In this document: positions 38,501 to 45,645 of the stretch, piece by piece
How the letters are laid out: each line of letters starts with the position of its first letter
Position numbering within the stretch: the stretch's first letter is position 1
Origin: Pomphorhynchus laevis
Taxonomy: Eukaryota; Acanthocephala; Palaeacanthocephala; Echinorhynchida; Pomphorhynchidae
NCBI GenBank assembly: GCA_012934845.2
Contig: WNNJ02000100.1
Span: 86,509-150,508, forward strand
Length of the DNA: 64,000 nucleotides
Reading direction: 5' to 3'
The notes under the pieces: generated by a model
Databases searched by the model: none
What the model was told of the DNA's origin: nothing
What the model saw: only the letters and a program-made list of their open reading frames with translations
Position numbers and translations under genes: made by a program

Positions 38501-40804
38501 ACTTTTTTAACTTTTCGAAGTTAATATGTGAGATGATTTTCGCAGTAAGAATGTGAAATTTTCAGTTAGGATATGAGTTGTTCGCAACACAAATGGCAAC
38601 TTTCGCAGTTAAGATAGAGAATTTCGTTGTTAAAATGTTAGCTTTTGGTAGACAAAATATCAGCTTTTCGTAGTTAAGATGTCAGATTTTTACATTTAAG
38701 ATGTGAGCTTTAGTTCACATAGTTCAAATATGATATTTTCGAAGTTAAGCTGTGAGATATAAGCAATTAAGATTAAGATATGACCTTATTTTGCAGTTAA
38801 TGTCATCTTATGAAGTCAAGATGTCAGCTATTTACAACAAATTCCGGCCTTGACAGTTAAGATGTCGGCAGCATTCGCAATTAAGATGCCGCCTTTTCAC
38901 TACTAAGATGTCAGCATTTCACAGTTAGAATATGATTTTTACGCAATTAAAATGTGAGCTTTCGGCATTATATAAAATCTTACAACAATTATTTATAATT
39001 ATTTATTTTATTATTTAATTATTAAATTTTGATTTAGCATAATTATTTTTCAATTTTATAATTATATTAAATACGTAGACTCAGTTAGCTGATTTGATTT
39101 GGCAGTTAAAATGTGAGCTTTCCGCAGTTAAGATGTAAACTTTGCAAAATAAGGATGTGAGATTTTAGTAATTGATCTCTCAGCTTTTGGCAATAAATAT
39201 GTCAGCTTTTTGCTATTAAGACATCATCTTTTGAAGCTAAGATGTCAGCTTTTTTTGCATATTAGATGCGAGTTTTTCGAAGTTAAGATGAAAGCTTTTC
39301 GTAGTTAAGATGTGAGATTTTCACATTAATGATGTGACGGTTTCGCAGTTAAATGTCGGATTTTCGCAGCTAAGATGTTAGTGTTTCGCAGTTAAGATGT
39401 ATGTTTCCTTTATAAAAATGTCAGCATTTTGCAGTTAAGATTGAGATCTAAAGAGTAAAGGTGTGAGCTTTAGAAAGTAAAGATGTGAGTTTTTCGCAGT
39501 TAAGATGTGAGTTTTACATATTAAAGGTCTGAGATTGTTGCCATTTAAATGTTAGCTTTGCGAAATTAATATGTCGGTATTTGCAGTAAAAATGTTGGCT
39601 TTTAATGGTTAAAATGTCAGCTTTTCGCAGTTAAGATGTGATCATTCGTAGCTAAAATGTTAGTTTTTTGCAGTTAAGATGCTTGATTTTCGCAGTTAAG
39701 ATGTGAGCTTTATTCAGTAAAAATATCAGTTTTTAGTATTTAAAATGTAGCATTTAGCATTTGAGATGTCAGCTTTTGGCAGTTAAAATGTTATATTTTC
39801 AATATCAAAATGTCAACTTTTCAATGTCAAGATAATAACTTTTAGCATTTAAGTTGTCAGCTTTTCACGGTTAAGATGTTGACTTATCAGTAGCTTAGAT
39901 GTTAGCTTCAAGTCTGCTAAGATATCAGCTTTTACGTAGTTAAAAGTTAGTTCTTCGGATCTAAAATGTCGACTTTTTTGTAGCTGAAAATTCATTTTTT
40001 CGCAGTTAAGATGTCACTTTTTTCGTATCTAAATGATCAGAATTTCGAAGCTAATATATCAGCTTTTTGCATTAAAGATGTAAGTTTTTTCTGCAATTAA
40101 GATGTCGGCTTTTCTTGCCGCTATGATATAAGTTTTCGCAATTAAGATATTTTTAGTCGTAGATTAAAAACAGGCTTCTCGCAGTAAACATGTTGTTTGC
40201 TTTTGCCGTTAAAATATTAGCTTTTTTCAATATGTCAATTTTTTATAATCAAATAATTGAGATCGTAAACGACGAAAACGCTGTTTAGCACTTCATCAAT
40301 CGATTGTTGGCTTGTATGCTTTTATTCAGATAATTTTAAGTTTTTAAACAATAGCGAAAGAGTTATTCAGTGAACAAAACGTTTTATTCAATGAATAAAA
40401 GTTTTCGTGAAATCTCCAAACGAACCCAAACAAAAATACGGGTTTTAATAAATTTAAAATCATATTTAAAAATATGTAATCGAAATATTAAAAAATTGAA
40501 TAAAAAATGAAATAAAATAAATGTTTTAATTGATCCATTAATAATTCCAGCAATGTGCATAATAATCTACCAGACATAAATGAAATTCTAATGTATCTAA
40601 ATAAAAATATTCGATTTTTTAATTGAGCCGAATTAACAATAAATTTGTTTATTTAAGTAAGAACTTCGTATTATTAGTTCTTAATTTTAGTTTTATATTT
40701 ACGATCCTTTTAATTTAGAGGTTTATGTTGTTATTGACGATGATCAGCGAAATTCCGCCGACAATGAATCATCTGCTTCTTCAGTATTGGAAGCCGCAAA
40801 TTAG
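8179..40804 (+). CDS. Nine-exon gene: calexcitin/SCP-like EF-hand domain fused to a long low-complexity tail (917 aa)
   Basis: Exons 8179-8299, 9365-9417, 13594-13734, 16978-17080, 21736-21833, 23312-23429, 33433-35252, 36341-36554 and 40719-40804 all have AG/GT borders and compatible phases. They sum to 2754 nt, which is 918 codons ending in TAG. The ATG at 8179 has an in-frame TAA 24 nt upstream. Residues 1-211 resemble calexcitin/sarcoplasmic calcium-binding proteins: an opening helix, an EF loop DIENKGYITWED, a helix with VIWDKIKN, IPVWLKEW before a third loop, and FLLPGF near the end. Loops 2 and 3 lack several calcium ligands, so only loop 1 looks competent. Residues 212-917 are N/Q/R/S-rich with one clear amphipathic helix (about 605-634) and are probably disordered. 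By family the domain should be a cytosolic calcium sensor or buffer. The tail's function is not recognised. The join from exon 6 to exon 7 across a 10-kb intron is the least certain step. Confidence 0.72.
8895..9116. repeat. Palindromic (foldback) PLE-type hairpin element, 222 bp
   Basis: Long inverted arms: TATATAGTTTTACTGGAACA at the left and its complement at the right. Near the centre is the degenerate module ATGATAGCAGGAGCTGTCAAA. It lies in intron 1 of the EF-hand gene. The rest of that intron shows nothing. Confidence 0.75.
9365..9417 (+). CDS. Exon 2 of the EF-hand gene (EF loop 1)
   Basis: A 53-nt exon after the acceptor attaag and before the donor gtaagt. Joined to the last base of exon 1 it reads DIENKGYITWED followed by VEFYIL. 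This is a good EF-hand loop, with Asp at position 1, Gly at 6, Ile at 8 and Asp at 12. It is short and was located by needing phase 1 in and phase 0 out, which it meets exactly. Confidence 0.78.
10625..10754. repeat. Palindromic hairpin element, 130 bp
   Basis: The arms GAATAGCATTTCTATTAAAA and complement are almost perfect. The centre has CATCATCAAGATAAAATTAT facing ATAATTTTATCCTGATGAT. Intron 2 of the EF-hand gene. Confidence 0.75.
10840..11945 (-). mobile_element. Decayed non-LTR (LINE) reverse transcriptase fragment
   Basis: Minus-strand frame 11943-11560 begins at the catalytic box (MYSDNLAIVS, a Y-x-D-x variant), continues with FKYLGIILTPKLSFSEHI and reaches the end of the palm/thumb region. 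A second open piece lies at 11347-11072 and coding-like sequence continues to about 10840. It is truncated upstream and frame-broken between the two pieces. The LINE clade was not determined. It sits in intron 2 of the EF-hand gene. Confidence 0.65.
11946..13593. other. Rest of intron 2 of the EF-hand gene
   Basis: AT-rich; no element or exon recognised. The small open frame at 13009-13203 has no supporting signal. Confidence 0.4.
13594..13734 (+). CDS. Exon 3 of the EF-hand gene (degenerate EF loop 2)
   Basis: 47 codons after the acceptor tttag and before the donor gtaaga. Encodes a long helix (ILEKSRVIWDKIKN) matching the conserved IWD helix of calexcitin, followed by a loop TKDVDNHLTIDQ that lacks the usual Gly and terminal Glu. 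It ends at QFL in phase 0. Confidence 0.8.
14219..15535 (-). mobile_element. CR1/L2-group LINE, 5'-truncated
   Basis: A 380-codon minus-strand frame (15508-14366) carries RT motif A (LDLSSAFDVVDHTIL), motif B (GVPQGSVLGPLLF), motif C degraded to YASDIVIY, TILGVPFDNNLSF, and the characteristic CR1-type C-terminus (APRLWNKLPRDTKSLTSLKH). The element then has a short 3' UTR and ends in TTCTA repeats (plus strand TAGAATAGAATAGAATT at 14220-14237), as CR1-group elements do. The frame is long for a truncated copy, but the catalytic Asp change predicts an inactive enzyme. It lies in intron 3 of the EF-hand gene, antisense to it. Confidence 0.85.
16343..16670 (-). mobile_element. PLE family X, 3' fragment (copy B)
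   Basis: Shows the family terminus in reverse (AATCAAATCAGCTAACTGTG), the shared 3' region, and remnants of the RT C-terminus at its right end. It is diverged from the other copies and so probably older. Confidence 0.65.
16978..17080 (+). CDS. Exon 4 of the EF-hand gene
   Basis: 34 codons plus one base after the acceptor tatttag and before the donor gtattg. It reads DTWACLRDYIN, then IPVWLKEWIEVGFKLYDTE. This matches the calexcitin segment in which a Leu-Pro-x-Trp linker leads into the helix before EF loop 3. It ends in phase 1. Confidence 0.8.
18151..18236. repeat. (AT)n microsatellite
   Basis: About 85 bp of almost pure TA dinucleotide. The Ile-Tyr open frame across it is an artefact. Confidence 0.95.
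18480..18805. repeat. Nested palindromic element
   Basis: The arms AGGAACAAAGGAAAATCAAA and its inverse near 18775-18800 enclose CATGTTTATATTATTTTAAT in both orientations and CCTGATGATGATAGTTGC on the right arm. It lies inside the 17889-19185 element. Confidence 0.7.
19199..21735. other. Rest of intron 4 of the EF-hand gene
   Basis: AT-rich. Contains the first copy (about 21255-21378) of a 120-bp repeat whose second copy (about 21612-21733) abuts exon 5. Nothing else was recognised. Confidence 0.5.
21736..21833 (+). CDS. Exon 5 of the EF-hand gene (EF loop 3)
   Basis: 98 nt after the acceptor gtttag and before the donor gtttgt, in phase 1 and out in phase 0. With the end of exon 4 it gives the loop DTEDTGSLKPSI, then FYALYSKMGL and IAFRALTK. 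Position 12 is Ile instead of Glu, so calcium binding at this loop is doubtful. The 120 bp just before the exon are a duplicate of intron sequence about 356 bp upstream. Confidence 0.78.
21902..22681. repeat. Perfect 391-bp tandem duplication in intron 5
   Basis: The units start at 21902 and 22293 (AATATGATGTCCACAATG) and read identically through GATTAAATCACATACAATTC. Identity suggests a very recent duplication or an assembly error. Confidence 0.9.
23312..23429 (+). CDS. Exon 6 of the EF-hand gene
   Basis: 39 codons plus one base after the acceptor gtttag and before the donor gtaagt. Encodes the end of the EF-hand domain (IESLNLENVIMLTKRL), an acidic stretch SDDQEDES and FLLPGFEPNE. The position fits the C-terminal segment of calexcitin-type proteins. 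It leaves one base (T) for the next exon. Confidence 0.78.
24040..25120 (-). mobile_element. Decayed Penelope-type retroelement
   Basis: Minus-strand reading shows a Penelope RT core (LPISVLLAICILGREVL, then SYADNIFLIL and LDRFLTNLNKF), followed by coding-like remnants to about 24060. It is broken many times and old. It lies in intron 6 of the EF-hand gene. Confidence 0.6.
25095..25162. repeat. Strong hairpin
   Basis: GATATGGGTAGTCATGCCGC facing GCGACATGACTGCCCATATC, with about 24 bases between. It lies at the 5' side of the Penelope-type remnant. Confidence 0.75.
25145..25410. repeat. Complex tandem repeat
   Basis: Repeated units AGAGTAGTACCTTCATTATA, AGAGGACAGTAATCCTGTA and AGGATTAATCATTTTATAAA, copied two to four times in mixed order. 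Confidence 0.8.
25411..27787. other. AT-rich part of intron 6 of the EF-hand gene
   Basis: No exon, RNA or element recognised. Confidence 0.45.
28393..28760 (+). mobile_element. Nested palindromic element with a hammerhead-like core
   Basis: The left arm CTTTAAGTATAAGTTCAAAA and its inverse at about 28730-28750 continue through GGATCC and TTTATATTTCAAAAAGTTT on both arms. Between them lies a hammerhead-like motif at 28550-28610. It is inserted in the larger PLE. Confidence 0.65.
28550..28610 (+). ncRNA. Decayed hammerhead ribozyme-like motif
   Basis: CTGATGA (28556-28562) is followed by GTTCCATAAAGAC (imperfect stem II) and GAAAC (28576-28580). A short stem III pairs ACA with TGT, and GTC gives the expected cleavage site after 28587. 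Stem I is weak: TA with TA, then ACGC with GCGT across a bulge. The core is conserved while the stems have decayed. Confidence 0.45.
29799..31797. other. AT-rich part of intron 6 of the EF-hand gene
   Basis: No supported exon or element; the open frame 31407-31667 lacks any family signal. Confidence 0.4.
31798..32006. repeat. Palindromic PLE-type hairpin element, 209 bp
   Basis: Arms TGTAAATTTACAGGAACAAA and inverse. The right arm has CCTGAAGATGATAGATAGCA, then TCTATTGAAATATTG, the same terminal module as in the 27.8-29.8 kb element. Confidence 0.75.
32007..33432. other. 3' part of intron 6 of the EF-hand gene
   Basis: Nothing recognised except the acceptor cttgtttcag before 33433. Confidence 0.45.
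33433..35252 (+). CDS. Exon 7: large N/Q/R-rich low-complexity exon
   Basis: An 1820-nt open exon after the acceptor cttgtttcag, ending at the donor CAA|gtaagt. It has no upstream in-frame ATG before a TAG about 51 nt back, so an upstream exon is required. Entry phase 1 fits exon 6 (T+TG, Leu). The protein is rich in Asn, Gln, Arg, Ser and Pro. Features include PPRPPP-type prolines, a basic FRRNE-repeat patch near residues 487-516, an amphipathic helix with EAIVNEVIHRI and EIVREELR near 605-634, and an acidic DEDDEFWRGE element. No catalytic domain is recognised. Confidence 0.82.
35253..36340. other. Intron 7 of the EF-hand gene
   Basis: Contains an (AT)n tract and, near 35960-36090, hairpin modules of the CTGACGA...GAAAA type on the minus strand and CTGATGACAACGAAA on the plus strand. 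No exon. Confidence 0.5.
35497..35566. repeat. (AT)n microsatellite
   Basis: 70 bp of TA dinucleotide. Confidence 0.95.
36341..36554 (+). CDS. Exon 8 of the EF-hand gene
   Basis: 71 codons plus one base after the acceptor tttgttcag and before the donor gtaatt. It starts ISELEENDEMIFIPGMGG. The segment is rich in Gly, Phe, Pro and Met, and ends with a Lys/Arg-rich patch (KCRRQKHNRNGG) that could act as a nuclear or RNA-binding signal; that role is inference. Phase 0 in and phase 1 out match its neighbours. Confidence 0.78.
36960..37145 (-). repeat. 22-bp minisatellite, left inverted arm
   Basis: About eight degenerate units of CATCTTAACTGCGAAAAGC type, the reverse complement of the right array. 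Confidence 0.65.
38325..40240 (+). repeat. 22-bp minisatellite, right arm (about 80 units)
   Basis: Degenerate units of GATGTGAGCTTTTCGCAGTT plus AA, with many point changes. Interrupted at 38968-39110 by a PLE terminus. Confidence 0.85.
38968..39110 (+). mobile_element. PLE family X terminus (copy C) inserted in the minisatellite
   Basis: AAATTTTGATTTAGCATAA, then TAGACTCAGTTAGCTGATTT, bordered on both sides by 22-bp units. Only the last 140 bp of the family are present. Confidence 0.75.
40719..40804 (+). CDS. Exon 9: last exon with stop
   Basis: Starts after the acceptor aatttag. Its first two bases complete a Glu codon with exon 8 and it reads EVYVVIDDDQRNSADNESS to a TAG at 40802-40804. 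It is a short acidic, Ser-rich C-terminus. The 4.2-kb intron before it is filled by the foldback element. Confidence 0.78.
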
Positions 40805-41056
40805 TAAAAATTAAGAACTATAAATGATGGTAACGTTACTGTTGGTCTTACTATATAAGTAATATAACAGATAAGTAGTATACTGCGACACTTTACTACC
40901 TACAATTTAATCTGGTTTATTTTTACTTATGTTTCGTTTATTTCGTGCAATTGTGTTCTATAATAACATTATTATAGTCTCTCTTCTTGTTTAACGCTAT
41001 GAAAAAAATCTGAAATTATATTTAAAAAAATTATCATTTTATTATATTTTGTATAT

Positions 41057-41062
41057 AATAAA
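41057..41062 (+). terminator. Possible polyadenylation signal of the EF-hand gene
   Basis: An AATAAA lies about 250 nt after the TAG. AATAAA is common in DNA this AT-rich, so this is only the best-placed candidate. Confidence 0.25.
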
Positions 41063-43639
41063 ATTTTATTTTAATAAAATATATTTTATATTTTATTAAA
41101 TAAAAAATTATTTAGATTCCTTAGAAATTTATACTCAGCAGCAAGATAATGTAAGATAAATATAAAAGTATTTTTAGATAGTATCCACTATTTAGTAAAA
41201 TAATTCAACCAACAAGTAACTTGTTAATAGAGACCAAATACTTGGTCTACGTTGGTCTAAATTGCATGTATTATACAATTAATTGTATTGTCCATACAAT
41301 TAATTGTATGGATTATCATTACATTTGTCTATTTATGTTTTAATCAAAAATCTACTTTTTGAAACCGTTTCTTGTTTTAATGACAAAGATAGACAATTGC
41401 AGTATGTTAAACTCGTGTAATTAGGTAGCATTTAAATTTTCGCTTACACCTTTAAAATCCAAGTGAACTATCGATTGAAAGCAGTGATTCTAAGATATAT
41501 AAGTTATCTATACTTTTAATTATATGCTATTATTATATATTGGTACGTACGGCAAGTTATCGCTAATTTATCAACAGACAAATTATTTCGGAATAACGAT
41601 TGTATCATCTTATTATCCAGTATTGATGGTAAAACAAGCTAATGTAAATATGTTGATTTTATTTATAACATTAAAAACAAATTATTCAATGTGGGACGAT
41701 ACATGAAAACTGCTCATTAAATTGTTTTATTCATTTCAACGTTAGCCGACTATTATCGTCAGAAATAAATAAAAAGGCTTATTTTCTGACGATTACAGTT
41801 GGTTATTCAAAATTTAAATAAAATATTTGATAGATAATATTTTCAGTAGTAGTAGTGGTCTACATAATATTTCATATCAGATTGAAAGTGTTTATTATGT
41901 TAATATATCCAAAATTGCCTTAAAAGATAAAAATGTTTGATATATATATATATTTTAACAAAAGAAAGTAAAATTATAGATCATGAAGACAGAATACAGC
42001 TATCGTATTATATTGCAATTTTCTTTTATTTATCTAATGTGAGAGATATCAATACTAAATAATATTTTATTATCAAATCCTCAAAAATAATAGCTTTACA
42101 ATAATAGTTTACGTATAGTTTTAAAAATAGATATTTAGTTTTACATAAGATTTAAAATATGTACAATATATTTGCGATTTTAGTCTTATTATATATACTA
42201 ATATATGTATTTTTATAAAAATGTATTCAGTCAGAAATTTGCGAGGTAGATTCACTGAAACGTGTGCGTAATACATTCGCTTATATATTTTTTCGCTCAA
42301 TATCAATTAAGTATTTGCATATAATTTTAATTTATTAATTTTTCGAATATGTATATCCTTAAATTAGATAATATAAGTGTTAAGAAAACAGTGTTTGAAT
42401 ATCATTATAGATATTATATATAATACAATATATTATTGTACTATACATTATGTTATAACACATAAAATATTTTTAATATTAAATATATTATTAATATATT
42501 ATTAATATAATATTATTATATAATATAATAATATTATATTATATAATATTATTGTATTATCAATATAATATTTAAGAAGATATAAATATATTTTTTACAT
42601 AATATATGATATAAATATATCATATTTAATAAATATATTAAATATTTATATTTATACATATATCTATGATATACATTAAAGCTATCAAAAACTCAAAAAA
42701 TATAAACTTGTTTGCTGTAAGTTATAAGATTCCGACTTTTTTCCTAAATCATAAATAACGAAAGTATCCAGTACGTAATATTTATTTTAAACACACAGGA
42801 TACACAGTTCCGATATACATTATGTTTATCATTCACTAACCACATCTGGAATGCGTTGTAATCGGGATTTTACAATTTCGGTATTTTAGTAAATGTAATT
42901 GATCGTATATAGCCAAACAGTTGTTTGAACAGTGGATTAATTGAAATTCTGATGCCATAGATATCATCCCTACAGTTTAATACAATAATGTTGCATCGTA
43001 AAAAATACGCAAATCAACAGTAAGGAACAAATATTGTGATATTTAAATATAACATTTTTGCACCTGCATAACCTAATAATTTGCACCTAATAAACTCCAA
43101 AATATATATATTCTAAAATTTGTCTATTAATTTTCTATTAATTAGAAAATCAATTAATTAAACTGATTTTCATAATAAAATCAATTTTTAAACTTTGCAT
43201 CCACTAATTAGCACAATAACACATTGAACATCACTATGAGTTTATAATAGATTAAAAGGCGGTTTAGGGCAACATATGATTATACGAAGTTTGCTGGACT
43301 CAATCAGTTTATAATTGAAATACATCGCACGTGAAATGCAATTTCCACATTTTTCATTCGTATTAAGCAGCAGTGACAAAGATGAAAATAAAGAAAATTA
43401 TTCAATATTTAGAATTTAGTTTTATCTAGGCAGCTCTGTATTATCATAAATCAAAAGTCATGTAACGTTTACGGATAACATCTTGGAATTTGCGATTAAA
43501 TGAATATACTCATGACAATCAAATATTCTTAGACTTTGTCCAAATTTTTCTAATAAAAAATCCAGAAAGCATTTATATTGAGACTATTTAATAAAAAAAA
43601 GTACGCTGAACTCATATTGAAATATAAATTAAAAATAAT

Positions 43640-43930
43640 TAACTTTATCCATTTATTAAATTGGAAATTTCGGAGCAGGATTAACAAAAAATAAATATAT
43701 TTTTATATTAAGCTGGCGTCTGCTACATCATCATTTGAAAAACAGAAACAATTCGTTTAGTTGATGTATTAAATAAAATTTGAAATTTCAGAGGAAGATC
43801 AACAAAACACAAATTTATTTCCATATTTCGCTAATTTCTGACATAGAACGCAATTGTTTGATCTATTTATTAAATATAAAATTTTGGAACAGGATCAAGC
43901 AAACAAATGATCAGTTTATTTGCTCTGAAG
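43640..43930 (+). repeat. Three copies of a short dispersed repeat
   Basis: TTTCGGAGCAGGATTAACAA, TTTCAGAGGAAGATCAACAA and TTTTGGAACAGGATCAAGCA follow each other at about 110-bp spacing. Similar sequence occurs at about 37790, 38030 and 50840, the last with an inverted end (CGCTCCGAATTT). Confidence 0.5.
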
Positions 43931-44988
43931 AGAAAAACATTAATCAAATAAAACTATATTTGTATGAAACTAAGTAAAAAAGTTACATCATGATAATTTT
44001 TATATTTAAATAGTCTTTTATAGACAAATTTTATATTATTAGATAAAATATCAAATAGTGTAGGGCTTCATCACCTATATTTGATAACTGTCGGCATAAA
44101 AATGTTTATAAATAATTAAAAAATGGAAAATTATAATTAAAATCCAATTTATATTATAAATTAGAATCATATTTTTCTTAATGTTTCAGCAAATTGAGTG
44201 ATGGCAAGAATAGTGATGCAATGTATGATATGATCTCTGTCGAAGTTAAGCATTACCAGACGTGACAAATAATCAACAAATAAACAAATAATCGACTTTA
44301 TTTCAAAAATTAAATATTTTTATATAAAAATAAAATACTTAGTAGAAAACAAAATATTCAGATTGTTTACTGTGAGCATAGATGACTTATCCATGCGCTG
44401 ACTTTGATTTAAAAGATATATAAGTAGCGACAAGTGCTCTAATGTAAAATATTAGTCAACTAGATGCCATTTTTTCAGTTCGCATGATTTTGAGCATAAA
44501 GGGTGTTTCTGAGTGAGTCATTGTTAATGAAGGCGATTGCAATACGCTGAAAATGGTATCACAGTTAATAACGAAAAAAAGTCCTTTGTAGAAAAATAAT
44601 TGTATCGTTGCTTATATTGAGTTTGTTACAGCAAACTCTACAAATATAAATGTAGAGTTTGATATAAATGTAGAGTTCAATCTCTACATATATAAATCAA
44701 TTTGACAATAATACGACATAGCTAGACTACATACTACCCAATAGTAAAATATAACTATTGTGTGTATTGAAAATACTAATTTTTAGTGTTTCAACCATCA
44801 ATTACCAAATCAAGCATTTTGGTAGTTGCGATTATATTAAAACACTACAACTTTAACTAGCCATGGGGTAGCAAGCAAAATCAGTAGTATTACTATACTC
44901 CAAAAGTCATATTGAATTATCCAAGTAAGAATGCAGATACTTGGATTAGTCTCAAATTTTCTTGATAATAACTACATACAATGAGCCA

Positions 44989-45013
44989 CTGACGAAGCCG
45001 TAACGCGGCGAAA
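44989..45013 (+). ncRNA. Hammerhead-like hairpin
   Basis: CTGACGA, one extra A, stem GCCG-TAACG-CGGC, then GAAA. This is the hammerhead core order with one extra base before stem II. No matching stem I is evident. Confidence 0.3.
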
Positions 45014-45480
45014 ACTTTTGCAATATATATAATAACTAACTCAGCCTTTGATCTGATTAACTTTTGCATTTTAACAACATGAAGCTGAGAGATAAGCTGA
45101 TATTTAATTCTATTTTTATATTATATTAATATATAATATATGTTATATTGTAGATAGCAATATTACATATTGTTGTTAAAGTCTTTATAAGGCATAAGTC
45201 TATCTTATAGAAATCAATTAACACATTTAAAGAAATATGATCCAATTAGCTAGATTTGTTGACGAATCGATTAATCAGGGAGCAATATTGAATTTTTAGT
45301 AAAATTGGGTAAATTAAAGTTAACACTGAAGTTAGTATATTATAAACCTTATAAAAATTATTTAAGAGGCAAATAAGAATTATGTTGCTACGCACTGTTT
45401 TTCAATTTATAATGCAGCAAATCAACGATTATAACATAGGGCAAATAGCATTTGGCTAGATTAAAGGTAAATTTACTTAC

Positions 45481-45645
45481 TTTAAACTTGGTTAGAAAAC
45501 ACTTGAACGTTGAAAAGAACTCTTCAGATGTCGTGTCTTTGTTATCGTCTCCGAAATATTTACGCAAATCTGCGAACGAATCCTTAAGCCTACAATTTTC
45601 TTGCTTTAGCTTCATCATTTTCTCTGATGATTCGACTAGAAAATC
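45481..45645 (-). CDS. Formin FH2 C-terminal exon
   Basis: 55 codons with acceptor gtcttatag and donor gtaagt. It reads DFLVESSEKMMKLKQE, then DLRKYFGDDNKDTTSEEFF and TKFK. The pattern YFGED-x-K-x-(T/S)-S-x-EEFF is a strong signature of the end of FH2 domains. The next exon should encode a basic tail or DAD; none was recognised. Confidence 0.85.

Larger units (their letters stand above)
36830..40430. mobile_element. Foldback-type element with inverted arrays of a 22-bp repeat
   Basis: The inner end sequences are inverted copies: ACGATTGATGAAGTGGTAAA near 36880 faces TTTAGCACTTCATCAATCG near 40290, and TGAATAAAGAACGCACAACC faces a similar sequence near 40310-40330. Inside these lie arrays of a 22-bp unit, on one strand at 36960-37145 and on the other at 38325-40240. 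Foldback (FB) elements are known for long inverted ends built of short tandem repeats. No transposase was seen. The left array is much shorter than the right, and a PLE end is inserted in the right array. It fills intron 8 of the EF-hand gene. Confidence 0.6.
40805..45480. other. Region between the convergent genes
   Basis: Holds the 3' end of the EF-hand gene and presumably the undetected last exon(s) of the formin. A small hairpin with TCGTCAGAAAT and TTTCTGACGA lies at 41755-41800. Three dispersed repeats with a GAGCAGGATCAA-like core lie at 43650-43930. A hammerhead-like hairpin lies at 44989-45013. No other exon recognised. Confidence 0.45.

Noticed and set aside
38325-40240. CRISPR-like array
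   Set aside because: Units are contiguous 22-bp tandem repeats without spacers, in an animal intron.
44235-44275. 5S rRNA-like stretch (GATCTCTGTCGAAGTTAAGCA)
   Set aside because: The match covers only about 20 bases, and the rest of a 5S gene or a 5S-derived SINE is not visible.
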